NCBI GenBank assembly: GCA_027307165.1 | Contig: DAHUXM010000034.1 | Location: 310,001-374,000, forward strand | Direction of reading: 5' to 3' | Origin: Gemmatimonadota bacterium | GTDB taxonomy: Bacteria > Gemmatimonadota > Gemmatimonadetes > Gemmatimonadales > Gemmatimonadaceae | Length of the DNA: 64,000 nucleotides | Shown here: piece after piece, positions 8,033 through 17,746 of the stretch | Layout of the letters: every line of letters starts with the position of its first letter | Numbering within the stretch: the stretch's first letter is position 1 | Notes under the pieces: model-generated | Told to the model about the DNA's origin: nothing | What the model saw: only the letters and a program-made list of their open reading frames with translations | The model's database searches: none | Made by a program: the position numbers and the translations under genes

Positions 8033-9319
8033 TTGAAGAGATGGAGTATTAGCCGCGTCGGTGCGGCAGTCGCCGTCGCGACCATGATCGCTCTCGTGGC
8101 GACCGCGTGTACGGAGAAACTGGACAGCTCGGCGGGTTGTCCGCTCACGTGTGTCGATCAGTCCGTGCAGATCACGACCGTGACACTCGATGCGGTCAAG
8201 ATCGACTCGACAGTGCTCGGCGGATTGGGCAAGGGAACCGAACCCGAGATGCTGCTCGCCAGCCGCGGCGATACGCTGGACACGCGCGTCATCATCCGGT
8301 TCGATACGCTGCCGTCGAGAACCGTCACGAGCGCGACCGATACCGGCGTTCCGATCAATTACGCGGACAGCGCGATTCTGCGGTTGTACGTGGATAGTGC
8401 TGCATTCAAGGTGGGTGTTCCGGTAACGGTTTCCGTGTACGATGTCGATGACACCTCGGCCGTGGATGACACTTCGGCTGCGGCAGTGGCTCCGCTCTTC
8501 ACGCCGGCGCGTCTCATCACATCGACGCAGTTCGCGCCCGGCACGCTCGTGGATTCGATACGAATACAGCTGCCGACGGCGTTCGTGCTCGCCAAGGCGC
8601 AGGCACGGGCACGATTGCGATTGGGACTGCAGGTTTCTGCGTCAAAGTCGGTGGAGTTCCGTGTTTTATCAGGCGAATCGGGATTCTCGTCGCGGCTCTC
8701 GATGCGCGTTTCGAAGGACACCAGCGTCCACCCGGTGGTGATGCCACCGTATTCGCTCACGCCGGTGAACAATGTCTCCATCGCACAGAGCGTCGCCGAC
8801 TTCACGATCGTGGTGAAGGGGACGCCACCGCCGCCCCCGGGAACTCTTACGGTTGGCGGACTGCCGGGTACGCGAGCGTATCTGTCGTTCAACATTCCTC
8901 CATCGATCTCGGACTCGTCGCTCGTGCTTGCCGCAACGCTCGTTCTCACGCAGCAGGCGAGTGCGTCTCCCGATCCCACAGACTCCATGGCGATACAGCC
9001 ATACCTCGTACTGGCCGGTCCGGGTGTCGTCGATCCGTCAAAGGCGGCGCAGATAGTGGCACCGGTCAGTGTGCTGGGATTGTCGCCACTCAGAACGCCT
9101 CCGGGCACGTCCGGCGTTCGTGAGGTTCAGATCGGGCCCGCATTCAAGTACTGGGCGGTGCAGACAGCGGCTCAGCTTCCGCGCGCCATAGTGCTGCAGA
9201 GCCTTCAGGAAGATTTCTCCGCACAACAGGCATTCTTCTATTCATCGTCGGCGGATCCGACGTTGAGGCCGAAGCTTCGCATCAGCTACACACCTCGTGC
9301 CCGGATTGGCGTTCCATGA
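8033..9319 (+). CDS. Secreted lipoprotein of unknown function
   Basis: An envelope protein of about 428 residues with a signal peptide ending in a lipobox-like VATAC. The mature part is Ser/Thr/Asp-rich with many short beta-strand patterns, including ILRLYVDSAAF and LRPKLRISYTP, suggesting Ig-like or jelly-roll beta domains. No enzymatic motif was seen. TTG at 8033 is preferred because GGAG at 8024-8027 lies 5 bases upstream; a GTG at 8027 overlapping the cdd stop is the alternative. Its TGA overlaps the ATG of the next gene, a predicted outer-membrane barrel, so the two are probably made together. Confidence 0.75.
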   Translation: MKRWSISRVGAAVAVATMIALVATACTEKLDSSAGCPLTCVDQSVQITTVTLDAVKIDSTVLGGLGKGTEPEMLLASRGDTLDTRVIIRFDTLPSRTVTSATDTGVPINYADSAILRLYVDSAAFKVGVPVTVSVYDVDDTSAVDDTSAAAVAPLFTPARLITSTQFAPGTLVDSIRIQLPTAFVLAKAQARARLRLGLQVSASKSVEFRVLSGESGFSSRLSMRVSKDTSVHPVVMPPYSLTPVNNVSIAQSVADFTIVVKGTPPPPPGTLTVGGLPGTRAYLSFNIPPSISDSSLVLAATLVLTQQASASPDPTDSMAIQPYLVLAGPGVVDPSKAAQIVAPVSVLGLSPLRTPPGTSGVREVQIGPAFKYWAVQTAAQLPRAIVLQSLQEDFSAQQAFFYSSSADPTLRPKLRISYTPRARIGVP

Positions 9320-10455
9320 GTAAGAGATTCTTGATTGCCGTGGTTGCCGCCACTGCTCTGACGGCCTCCACGCTCCATGGTCAGGGATCGCTCAGCTCTC
9401 AGGGCCTGGGCTACCCTCCGGGCGAGCTCAGCACGCGCGCGCTTGGCACCGCCGGCGCGCTCGGCGAGATAGATGCGCGGTCACCAATCAATCCTGCCGC
9501 GCTCGCCATTCGTACGGCGGCGCAGGTGTATGCGCAGTACGATCCCGAGTTCAGGACGATTACGACGAACGGACAGTCGTCGTCGACAACCCTGGCGCGG
9601 ATGCCAAACATCGGCGGTGTGCTTCCGTTGAACGGGCATTTGGTGCTCGGCATCTCCGCATCCACGTTCCTCGATCGCACGTGGGAAACGTCGCGTGTCC
9701 GGTCGCAGGTTTTTGGCAGCGACACCGTCGCATTCAACGAGACGCTGAAGAGCGAGGGTGCGATCACCGACGTGCGGCTCGCATTGGCGTACGCCGTCAA
9801 CGCGCGCCTGCGATTCGGAATCGGCGTGCACACGTTCCCGGGTTCGATGCGTCTCACCTCCAACGAAATATTCCCGGACACGACCAAGTTTCGGAACATC
9901 ACCCAGCTGAACCAGGTGAGTTTCTCGGGAAAGGCAGTATCAGTTGGAATGGAAGCGGCGCTCCTGCCGACGCTGAGCATCGCGCTCAGCGGACGCAAGG
10001 GCGGGACAGCAAAGATGTTCGCTAACGATTCACTGCTTACCACGGGCACGATACCAACGCGGTACTCGGGCTCGCTCGCGTTCACCGGGATTCCGGGAAC
10101 GATGGTCGCGGCCCGTGCATCGCACGAGACGTGGAGTCAGCTCGATGATCTGAGTTACGCCCACACGCGGGCTGTCGACGCGAATGACCTGAGCCTGGGC
10201 GTCGAGTCCAGCGGTCCGCGTCTCGGGGGCGGGTTCCCGCTCCTCATGCGGCTCGGGGTGCGTCGGAGAACGCTGCCATTCGCGGTTGGAACGTCGGCAA
10301 TCCAGGAGACGTCGTTCGGCGGTGGCATCGGGATCCCGATTGCATTCGACCATGTGACGCTGGACATGGCGCTGTTGCACGAGACACGCACTGGAGTCAC
10401 CGGCGTGAGCGAGCGTGGCTACAACCTCAGCTTCGGGCTGCAGGTGCATCCGTAA
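9316..10455 (+). CDS. Outer-membrane beta-barrel protein, FadL/OmpP1-like
   Basis: A 379-residue protein with a cleavable signal (cut near STLHGQ) and a barrel-like pattern of alternating strands ending in YNLSFGLQVHP, a typical barrel end. The early segment with SPINPAAL resembles the NPA-containing N-terminus of the FadL/PorV superfamily, whose members transport hydrophobic substrates or act as outer-membrane shuttles. That assignment is by motif and is tentative. It is coupled by ATGA to the upstream lipoprotein gene. Confidence 0.72.
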   Translation: MSKRFLIAVVAATALTASTLHGQGSLSSQGLGYPPGELSTRALGTAGALGEIDARSPINPAALAIRTAAQVYAQYDPEFRTITTNGQSSSTTLARMPNIGGVLPLNGHLVLGISASTFLDRTWETSRVRSQVFGSDTVAFNETLKSEGAITDVRLALAYAVNARLRFGIGVHTFPGSMRLTSNEIFPDTTKFRNITQLNQVSFSGKAVSVGMEAALLPTLSIALSGRKGGTAKMFANDSLLTTGTIPTRYSGSLAFTGIPGTMVAARASHETWSQLDDLSYAHTRAVDANDLSLGVESSGPRLGGGFPLLMRLGVRRRTLPFAVGTSAIQETSFGGGIGIPIAFDHVTLDMALLHETRTGVTGVSERGYNLSFGLQVHP

Positions 10456-10462
10456 ACGACGA

Positions 10463-11623
10463 ATGGATACCGAGCAGGAGCCGCCTCTCATTCTCGTCGC
10501 CGATGACGTACCGGCGAACGTGGAGCTTCTGTTCGACCAGTTGCAGACGCTTGGTTTCCGCACTGTGGCTGCGGTCGATGGGCCGAGTGCGATCGCTGCG
10601 TGTATCGAGTATCACCCCGATCTGTGCATACTGGACGTGGCGATGCCAGCGGGCGAGCTCGGTGTCGATCATCGGTCCACCGGGTTCGAAGTGTGTCGCC
10701 GCCTCAAGCGTGACCCGCGGACTGCTCGCATTCCCGTGATCTTCGTCACTGCGCTCAATGACACGACGGATCGTGTGAAGGGCATCGAGGCGGGCGGCGA
10801 CGACTTTCTAACCAAACCGCACAACCGCCTCGTGCTCGGCGCGCGCGTACGCAGCCTGCTCAAGCTCAAGGCCGCGACCGACGCACTGGAAGACAGCTAT
10901 CGCAAGTTGCGCGAGCTCGAGAAGGTGCGCGACGATCTCATGAAGATGATCGTTCACGACCTCAAGACTCCGCTGACATCGGTGCTGGCGACGCTCGAAA
11001 TGGTTGGTGACGGCGACTTCGGTGCCGTCTCACTCGAGCAGCGCAAGGCGCTGAGCGACGCCGAGACAAAGGCGGAAGAACTGCTCGGTCTGATCGGCGA
11101 TCTGCTCGAAGTCGCGAAGGTCGAGGAGACCGGGATCGTGCTCGAGCCTCAGGAAATCGCGCCCGGTGCATTCATAGCGGAGGTTCTCCACGAGTGGAAC
11201 GTACGCTTCACTCAGGAAGGCGCTTCCGTAGTAACGTCGATCTCCGAGGACGCAGCCACGTTCGAGGCCGACAAGCCGCTGCTCAAGCGCGTATTCTCCA
11301 ACATCCTTCAGAATGCGCTGACGCATTCGGGCCGTGCGATCGAGTTGCGAATCACCGCGCGCGGCGAGGCGGACGGGGTGCTGTTTGGAATCCAGGACAA
11401 CGGGCCAGGAATTCCGGAAGAGTTTCACGATCTGATATTCCAGAAATTCGGGCGCGTCAAGGCAGGGCATGTGCCACGAGTGCGCAGCTCGGGGCTCGGG
11501 CTCGCGTTCTGCAAGCTCGTCGTGGAAGCGCACGGCGGACGCATCTGGGTGCGCAGCGTCATGGGTGAGGGAAGTACGTTCTACGTGCAACTGCCGACAC
11601 ACCCGCCAAAGGAATCTCGTTAA
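10463..11623 (+). CDS. Receiver-first hybrid histidine kinase, soluble
   Basis: A 386-residue cytoplasmic signalling protein with a receiver domain before the kinase. The receiver (about 8-130) has the acidic pair ADD, the phosphoacceptor Asp58 in CILDVAMP, the Thr in FVTALND and the Lys in FLTKPH. The kinase follows with the H-box MIVHDLKTP (His about 160), an N-box NILQNALTH, a DNGPGIP G1 box and a GLGLAFCK G2 box. No transmembrane segment is predicted. Such proteins usually receive phosphate from another kinase and pass it on. It follows the outer-membrane gene by 7 bases and precedes miaB by 4. Confidence 0.9.
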   Translation: MDTEQEPPLILVADDVPANVELLFDQLQTLGFRTVAAVDGPSAIAACIEYHPDLCILDVAMPAGELGVDHRSTGFEVCRRLKRDPRTARIPVIFVTALNDTTDRVKGIEAGGDDFLTKPHNRLVLGARVRSLLKLKAATDALEDSYRKLRELEKVRDDLMKMIVHDLKTPLTSVLATLEMVGDGDFGAVSLEQRKALSDAETKAEELLGLIGDLLEVAKVEETGIVLEPQEIAPGAFIAEVLHEWNVRFTQEGASVVTSISEDAATFEADKPLLKRVFSNILQNALTHSGRAIELRITARGEADGVLFGIQDNGPGIPEEFHDLIFQKFGRVKAGHVPRVRSSGLGLAFCKLVVEAHGGRIWVRSVMGEGSTFYVQLPTHPPKESR

Positions 11624-11627
11624 GCGC

Positions 11628-12956
11628 ATGACCAGACCCACAGTTTACATCGAGACGTACGGCTGCCAGATGAACGTGAGCGATACCGAGCTCATGCTTG
11701 GCAAGCTCACGGCTTCCGGTTACGACGCGGTCGATGGCCCGGACGGTGCCGACGTGATTCTCATCAACACCTGCGCGATTCGCGATCACGCGGAACAGCG
11801 GGTGATTGGGCGTCTTGGCGAACTCAAGCGACACATGTCACCTACCGCAGTGATGGGAGTGACCGGGTGCATGGCTCAACGGCTTGGCCCGAAGCTGCTC
11901 GAACGCACGCCGCATGTGAGCATCGTGATCGGCCCTGACGGGTACCGTGCATTGCCGACTCTGATCGATAACGCGCGCCACGGACTCAGGACGACGGCGA
12001 CTGACTTCGACATGGAAGAGCATTACGAGGATTTCAAGCCGCGCCGGTTCGACAAGGTGAAGGCCTGGATCCCGGTGCAGCGCGGATGTGACTACCGGTG
12101 TACGTATTGCATAGTGCCATACACGCGCGGTCCGGAGCGCAGTCGCGCGCTTGCGGACGTCGTGCGCGAGACCGAAAGCGTCGTCGCGGACGGGATGTCG
12201 GAAGTCGTTCTGCTTGGCCAGACCGTGAATTCCTACACCGACGGCACGTACGACTTCGCCGATCTGCTTCGCGCCGTGGGGCGTGTCGATGGGATTCGTC
12301 GCCTTCGCTTCACGAGTCCGCACCCCAACGACTTCAGCGATCGCGTGATCGAGGCGATAGCGACCACGCCAGCGGTCTGTGAGCATGTGCATCTTCCAAT
12401 GCAATCCGGATCATCGCGCACGCTCAAACGGATGCTGCGGCGGTACACGCGAGAGTCGTATTTCGAATGCGCAGCACGGTTGCGCGCCGCGGTTCCAGGC
12501 CTGGCGCTGACTACCGACATAATCGTCGGGTTCCCGGGTGAGAGCGACGATGAGTTTGCGGAGACATTGAGCGCGGTTCGCGAGGTTGGCTTTGACGACG
12601 CCTACACGTTCAAGTTCTCGATGCGCGACGGGACTCCCGCCACGAGGCTGCCCGCCGAGATGGCGATCCCGGACGAAGTGGCGAGCGACAGGCTTGGCCA
12701 GTTGATCGCGGTAGTCCGCGAAGGGTCTCGCGCACGCAACATGGCGCGACTGGGCGAGCGCCGTGAGGTACTGGTCGAGAAGGAAGCGCGTCGCGGAGGT
12801 TTGTTGCAGGCACGGACGCGCGACTTCAAGACAGTCATCATTCCAGGCGGCGCCGAGATGATCGGCAAGTACGTGGACGTCGAGCTGACCGGGACTACCG
12901 GATCGACATTCACCGGGGTGGTAGTCCGTTCGCGCGAGCCGCTTCCGATGCGGTAA
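11628..12956 (+). CDS. miaB: tRNA-2-methylthio-N6-dimethylallyladenosine synthase MiaB
   Basis: A radical SAM methylthiotransferase that adds the 2-methylthio group to i6A37 of tRNAs reading UNN codons. It is 442 residues. The N-terminal UPF0004 domain holds the auxiliary cluster cysteines Cys13 (YGCQMN), Cys49 (NTCAIR) and Cys81 (GCMAQ). The radical SAM cluster is in GCDYRCTYCIVPYTRG (Cys154, 158, 161), and a TRAM domain ends the protein. The YGCQMN and VPYTRG signatures separate MiaB from RimO. ATG at 11628 puts the first motif at residue 11, as usual. Confidence 0.95.
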   Translation: MTRPTVYIETYGCQMNVSDTELMLGKLTASGYDAVDGPDGADVILINTCAIRDHAEQRVIGRLGELKRHMSPTAVMGVTGCMAQRLGPKLLERTPHVSIVIGPDGYRALPTLIDNARHGLRTTATDFDMEEHYEDFKPRRFDKVKAWIPVQRGCDYRCTYCIVPYTRGPERSRALADVVRETESVVADGMSEVVLLGQTVNSYTDGTYDFADLLRAVGRVDGIRRLRFTSPHPNDFSDRVIEAIATTPAVCEHVHLPMQSGSSRTLKRMLRRYTRESYFECAARLRAAVPGLALTTDIIVGFPGESDDEFAETLSAVREVGFDDAYTFKFSMRDGTPATRLPAEMAIPDEVASDRLGQLIAVVREGSRARNMARLGERREVLVEKEARRGGLLQARTRDFKTVIIPGGAEMIGKYVDVELTGTTGSTFTGVVVRSREPLPMR

Positions 12957-12971
12957 TTCGCGTCAACGTGC

Positions 12972-14210
12972 GTGGGCGTGGTAACGCGCGCACGTGATTC
13001 TGGCCGTACCATGTGCGATCTCAACGCCGAGTCGCATGTGCCGATGATAATGTGGGTGCTCGTATTCATGCTTGGCGGGCTGGCGGCTGGCTATTCACTT
13101 CCATGGCAAATCTCGCTCGGCGCTTGCGGTGCGCTCGCATGGCTGGCCGCGACTGATTTTGTGCCCTCCGCGTGCGTGCTGTACTTCGCAGCTTCGTGTG
13201 CCATCGCCGCATCCGGGCCCCGGCCGCATACCGGCCCCGGATTCGTCGTCAAGCCGGACTCGACGGAGCTCGGAGAGAAGCTGCGGCTGCGTGCGAGCCG
13301 CGCGATCGACTCTGCGTTCGCGCTCGATGCGCCCATCGCCAAGGCACTGCTCGTCGCGGATCAGAGCGAGATTCCGCGCGACGTCAAACGGGCATACGCT
13401 GATGCCGGAATCGTTCACATGCTCGCGATCTCCGGGCTGCACGTGTCGATCGTAGCGGCGTCACTCGTACTGCTGCTCGGGATCGCGCGAGTGCCGGGTC
13501 GAATCGGGTCGTTCATTACGGCCGCAACGATAATGGGCTACGTCTTCGTGCTGGGATTTCCCGCGCCTGCGTTGCGCTCGGCGGTGATGGTGTGCGTCGC
13601 GACGGCGTCGCATGCATGTCAGCGGCACTCGTCGCGGTGGAGTATTCTCGCGTTGGGCGGTATCGTTCCACTCGTGAAGCCGGAGAACGCGCTGGACGTC
13701 GGATATCAGCTCAGCATGGCAGGAATGGCGGCTGTAATAGCAGCCGGCGCCGTGGTGAAGCGTGGGCGGATCGCGCGGCTGCGCGGATGGCGTCGAGGAG
13801 TGGTGCAGTCGCTGGTCGTGTCCGGCGTGGCGACGCTCGTCACGGCGCCCCTCGTGGCATGCTGGTTCGGCCGTCTCAGCCTGATTGCTCCGCTCACCAA
13901 TCTCGCAGCGGACCCCGTTATCGCAGTCGCGCAGCCAGTTCTCTTTCTCGCGCTGGTGCTGGCCCCATGGCCGGCTGCGGCGCGCTTCGTCGCGCTCGCT
14001 GCTCATCCGTTGCTCGTCGCATTCGAGGCGATCGCGCGGTTCGCGGCCTCGCTGCCTTACGCCGCCGTGGCAGTTACCATGTCGCCACTTGGCGTTCTCT
14101 TGTCGATGATCGCCGCCGCCGGCGTGGTTGTGGCATGCACAAGTCGCTTTCCCGGGCGATCGATGGCAGTTGCGACTTGCGCGGCCTGTTTGACGGTGTG
14201 GCTGGCGTGA
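12972..14210 (+). CDS. ComEC/Rec2-type competence membrane protein lacking nuclease domain
   Basis: A polytopic membrane protein of about 412 residues matching the central ComEC channel, which imports single-stranded DNA during transformation. The Competence-domain start is clear: AKALLVADQSEIPRD, then AGIVHMLAISGLHVSI, then several membrane helices including GFPAPALRSAVM. Typical ComEC proteins are about 700-800 residues and end in a metallo-beta-lactamase nuclease domain; here the frame stops after the last helices. The start is uncertain (GTG 12972 or ATG 13011 among others). Its stop overlaps the next gene as GTGA. Confidence 0.82.
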   Translation: MGVVTRARDSGRTMCDLNAESHVPMIMWVLVFMLGGLAAGYSLPWQISLGACGALAWLAATDFVPSACVLYFAASCAIAASGPRPHTGPGFVVKPDSTELGEKLRLRASRAIDSAFALDAPIAKALLVADQSEIPRDVKRAYADAGIVHMLAISGLHVSIVAASLVLLLGIARVPGRIGSFITAATIMGYVFVLGFPAPALRSAVMVCVATASHACQRHSSRWSILALGGIVPLVKPENALDVGYQLSMAGMAAVIAAGAVVKRGRIARLRGWRRGVVQSLVVSGVATLVTAPLVACWFGRLSLIAPLTNLAADPVIAVAQPVLFLALVLAPWPAAARFVALAAHPLLVAFEAIARFAASLPYAAVAVTMSPLGVLLSMIAAAGVVVACTSRFPGRSMAVATCAACLTVWLA

Positions 14211-14614
14211 GTAGCGGCGTCCACGCAGCGCTGCATGCGATGCTTCGGGAAACTATCGGTATGCCGTTTGCGCTTCCGCAGGACGTCATCTCCGCATTTC
14301 CCGAATTGGCGTCGGTGTCGTGGCGGCGCGGGGGTCTTCCGCTGCGCGTCGGCGGGTGGTTTCTCGGCCGCAGCTCGGTCGCCGGAATCACCTTTGGCAG
14401 CACGGTCTTTCTGTCCCCAGCCAAGCCGCCCTCAGTCCGGCTTCTTCTCCACGAATTGGGTCACGTTCGCCAGTACCGGCGGGACAAAACATTTGCCATA
14501 CGTTACCTTTGGGAATCCGTGTGCCGTGGCTATTCGCGGAACCGTTTCGAAGTAGAGGCCGATCAGTTCGCCGAGGAGGTGTTATGGTCAAGCACACAGC
14601 GACGTCCGTCGTAA
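14207..14614 (+). CDS. Small putative zinc metallopeptidase (HExxH)
   Basis: A 135-residue protein with the zinc-binding motif LLLHELGHVRQY (about residues 83-94) and, about 30 residues later, FEVEADQFAEE, which could supply the third ligand as in gluzincin-like or DUF4157-like proteins. The segment before it (FGSTVFLSP) resembles the strand that precedes the zinc helix in that group. No signal peptide is seen. GTG at 14207 overlaps the stop of the ComEC-like gene, and its 3' end overlaps the start of fbp by 31 bases. Substrate unknown. Confidence 0.75.
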   Translation: MSSGVHAALHAMLRETIGMPFALPQDVISAFPELASVSWRRGGLPLRVGGWFLGRSSVAGITFGSTVFLSPAKPPSVRLLLHELGHVRQYRRDKTFAIRYLWESVCRGYSRNRFEVEADQFAEEVLWSSTQRRPS

Positions 14615-15612
14615 CAATCGAGCGCTACATAATCGAGGAGGAACACCTCTATCCCGATGCTACGGGTGAGTTGTCCGGATTGCTCTACGACATCGCGCTT
14701 GCGGCCAAGATGATCGCCAACAAAGTCCGCATGGCCGGCCTGGCGGACATAATCGGGGCCACGGAAAACCAGAATGTTCAGGGCGAGATTCAGCAGAAGC
14801 TGGACGTCCTCGCCAACGACATGATCATCAAGGCCCTGGATCACAGCGGACGCCTCTGCGCCATGGCGTCGGAGGAAGAGCCCGGCATCATCCAGATTCC
14901 GGACAACTTCCGGTGCGGCAAATACTGTCTCCTGTTCGATCCGCTGGACGGCTCCTCCAACATCGACGTCAACGTTCCGGTGGGGACCATATTCTCCGTT
15001 CTGCGCAAGATCACGCGCGGTGCCCGCGGGGAGATGGAGGACATGCTTCAGCCGGGTCGCCGGCAGGTGGCAGCTGGCTACGTGATTTACGGCTCCAGCA
15101 CGATGATGGTGTACACGACGGGCCAAGGTGTGCACGGCTTCACGCTGGATCCGCAGATCGGCGAATTTCTGTTGTCGCACCCGAACATCAGAATTCCGGA
15201 ACACGGCAGGTATCTCTCCGTCAACGATTCGTACGAACAGGTGTGGGACGAGGACGTGCGCGCGCTGATGCGGCGCTACCGCGGCCTCGACGGCATGCGT
15301 GACCCGATGAGTGTGAGATACGTGGGATCGCTCGTTGCCGATTTCCATCGCAACCTGCTGGGCGGCGGTCTGTTCGCGTATCCCGCCAACGAGAACAACC
15401 CGCGTGGCAAGCTGCGCCTGCTCTATGAAGCAAACCCGCTCGCCTTCATCGTCGAGCAGGCAGGTGGACTCGCCAGCAACGGATCGATTCGCATTCTCGA
15501 CGTCGAGCCGACAGAGCTGCATCAGCGCACTCCGCTGTTCATCGGCAGCAAGCAGGACGTGATGACGGCAGATCTGATGTTGTCGCGCCCCGTGCTCGCA
15601 GAGCAAGCGTAA
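14584..15612 (+). CDS. fbp: Fructose-1,6-bisphosphatase, class I
   Basis: This gluconeogenic enzyme converts fructose 1,6-bisphosphate to fructose 6-phosphate. It is 342 residues. The class I metal-site signature [16 protein letters not shown] is present, with the upstream acidic motif in MASEEE and the substrate-binding tyrosine and lysine region [20 protein letters not shown]. The start at 14584 has a near-perfect ribosome-binding site, GAGGAGGT at 14573-14580, located inside the preceding metallopeptidase-like gene. It lies upstream of the methylmalonyl-CoA mutase gene; both serve central carbon metabolism. Confidence 0.96.
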   Translation: MVKHTATSVVTIERYIIEEEHLYPDATGELSGLLYDIALAAKMIANKVRMAGLADIIGATENQNVQGEIQQKLDVLANDMIIKALDHSGRLCAMASEEEPGIIQIPDNFRCGKYCLLFDPLDGSSNIDVNVPVGTIFSVLRKITRGARGEMEDMLQPGRRQVAAGYVIYGSSTMMVYTTGQGVHGFTLDPQIGEFLLSHPNIRIPEHGRYLSVNDSYEQVWDEDVRALMRRYRGLDGMRDPMSVRYVGSLVADFHRNLLGGGLFAYPANENNPRGKLRLLYEANPLAFIVEQAGGLASNGSIRILDVEPTELHQRTPLFIGSKQDVMTADLMLSRPVLAEQA

Positions 15613-15628
15613 TTATCGAACCTGGCTG

Positions 15629-17257
<1,629 letters not shown>

Positions 17258-17329
17258 ACTCTCCTCGTAGCCGTTGAGGTAGCCCTCGCGGTCTCGTAAA
17301 TTGAACGACTGCACCAACCCCCTCCTCAA

Positions 17330-17746
17330 GTGCCTACGTACGAGTTCACGTGCCCCCAGGGGCATGATTTCGACAAATTCTTCCGGTCCATGGCATCCGC
17401 TCCCACGGTTGTACCGTGCCCGGTATGCGGCGAGCCAGCAGAGCGACAGATGTCGGCAGGTGCTGGACTCGTTTTCCATGGAACCGGGTTCTACATCACC
17501 GATTACGGCAAGGACGGCAAGAAGGACCAGAAGAGTGCCGGCCGCAGAACGTCCGAGTCCAGCAAGGAAACCACCCCCGCGTCTTCCTCCGGCGAAGGAA
17601 GCGCGTCCGGCGGGTTTTCGGCGTCAGGGAGCGACTCGGCCTCGTCCGGCTCCAGCGCCGCGGACGCCAAGCCAGGCGGCGAAGCCTCGCCCAAGGCGTC
17701 CGAAACGCCCGCCAAGCCGGTGACTCCGACAAAGGCATCGGAGTGA
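17330..17746 (+). CDS. FmdB-type zinc-ribbon protein
   Basis: A 138-residue protein starting with the FmdB/CxxC_CXXC_SSSS ribbon: PTYEFTCPQGHDFDKFF, then VVPCPVCGEP and FHGTGFYITDY. The first knuckle has Cys-x3-His in place of the usual second Cys (CPQGH), so zinc binding may use His. The C-terminal half (from about residue 62) is a low-complexity Lys/Ser/Gly/Ala tail, common in this family. Start GTG 17330. Its TGA overlaps the GTG of argS. The molecular role of the family is not settled; regulatory or RNA-related roles have been proposed. Confidence 0.85.
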   Translation: MPTYEFTCPQGHDFDKFFRSMASAPTVVPCPVCGEPAERQMSAGAGLVFHGTGFYITDYGKDGKKDQKSAGRRTSESSKETTPASSSGEGSASGGFSASGSDSASSGSSAADAKPGGEASPKASETPAKPVTPTKASE

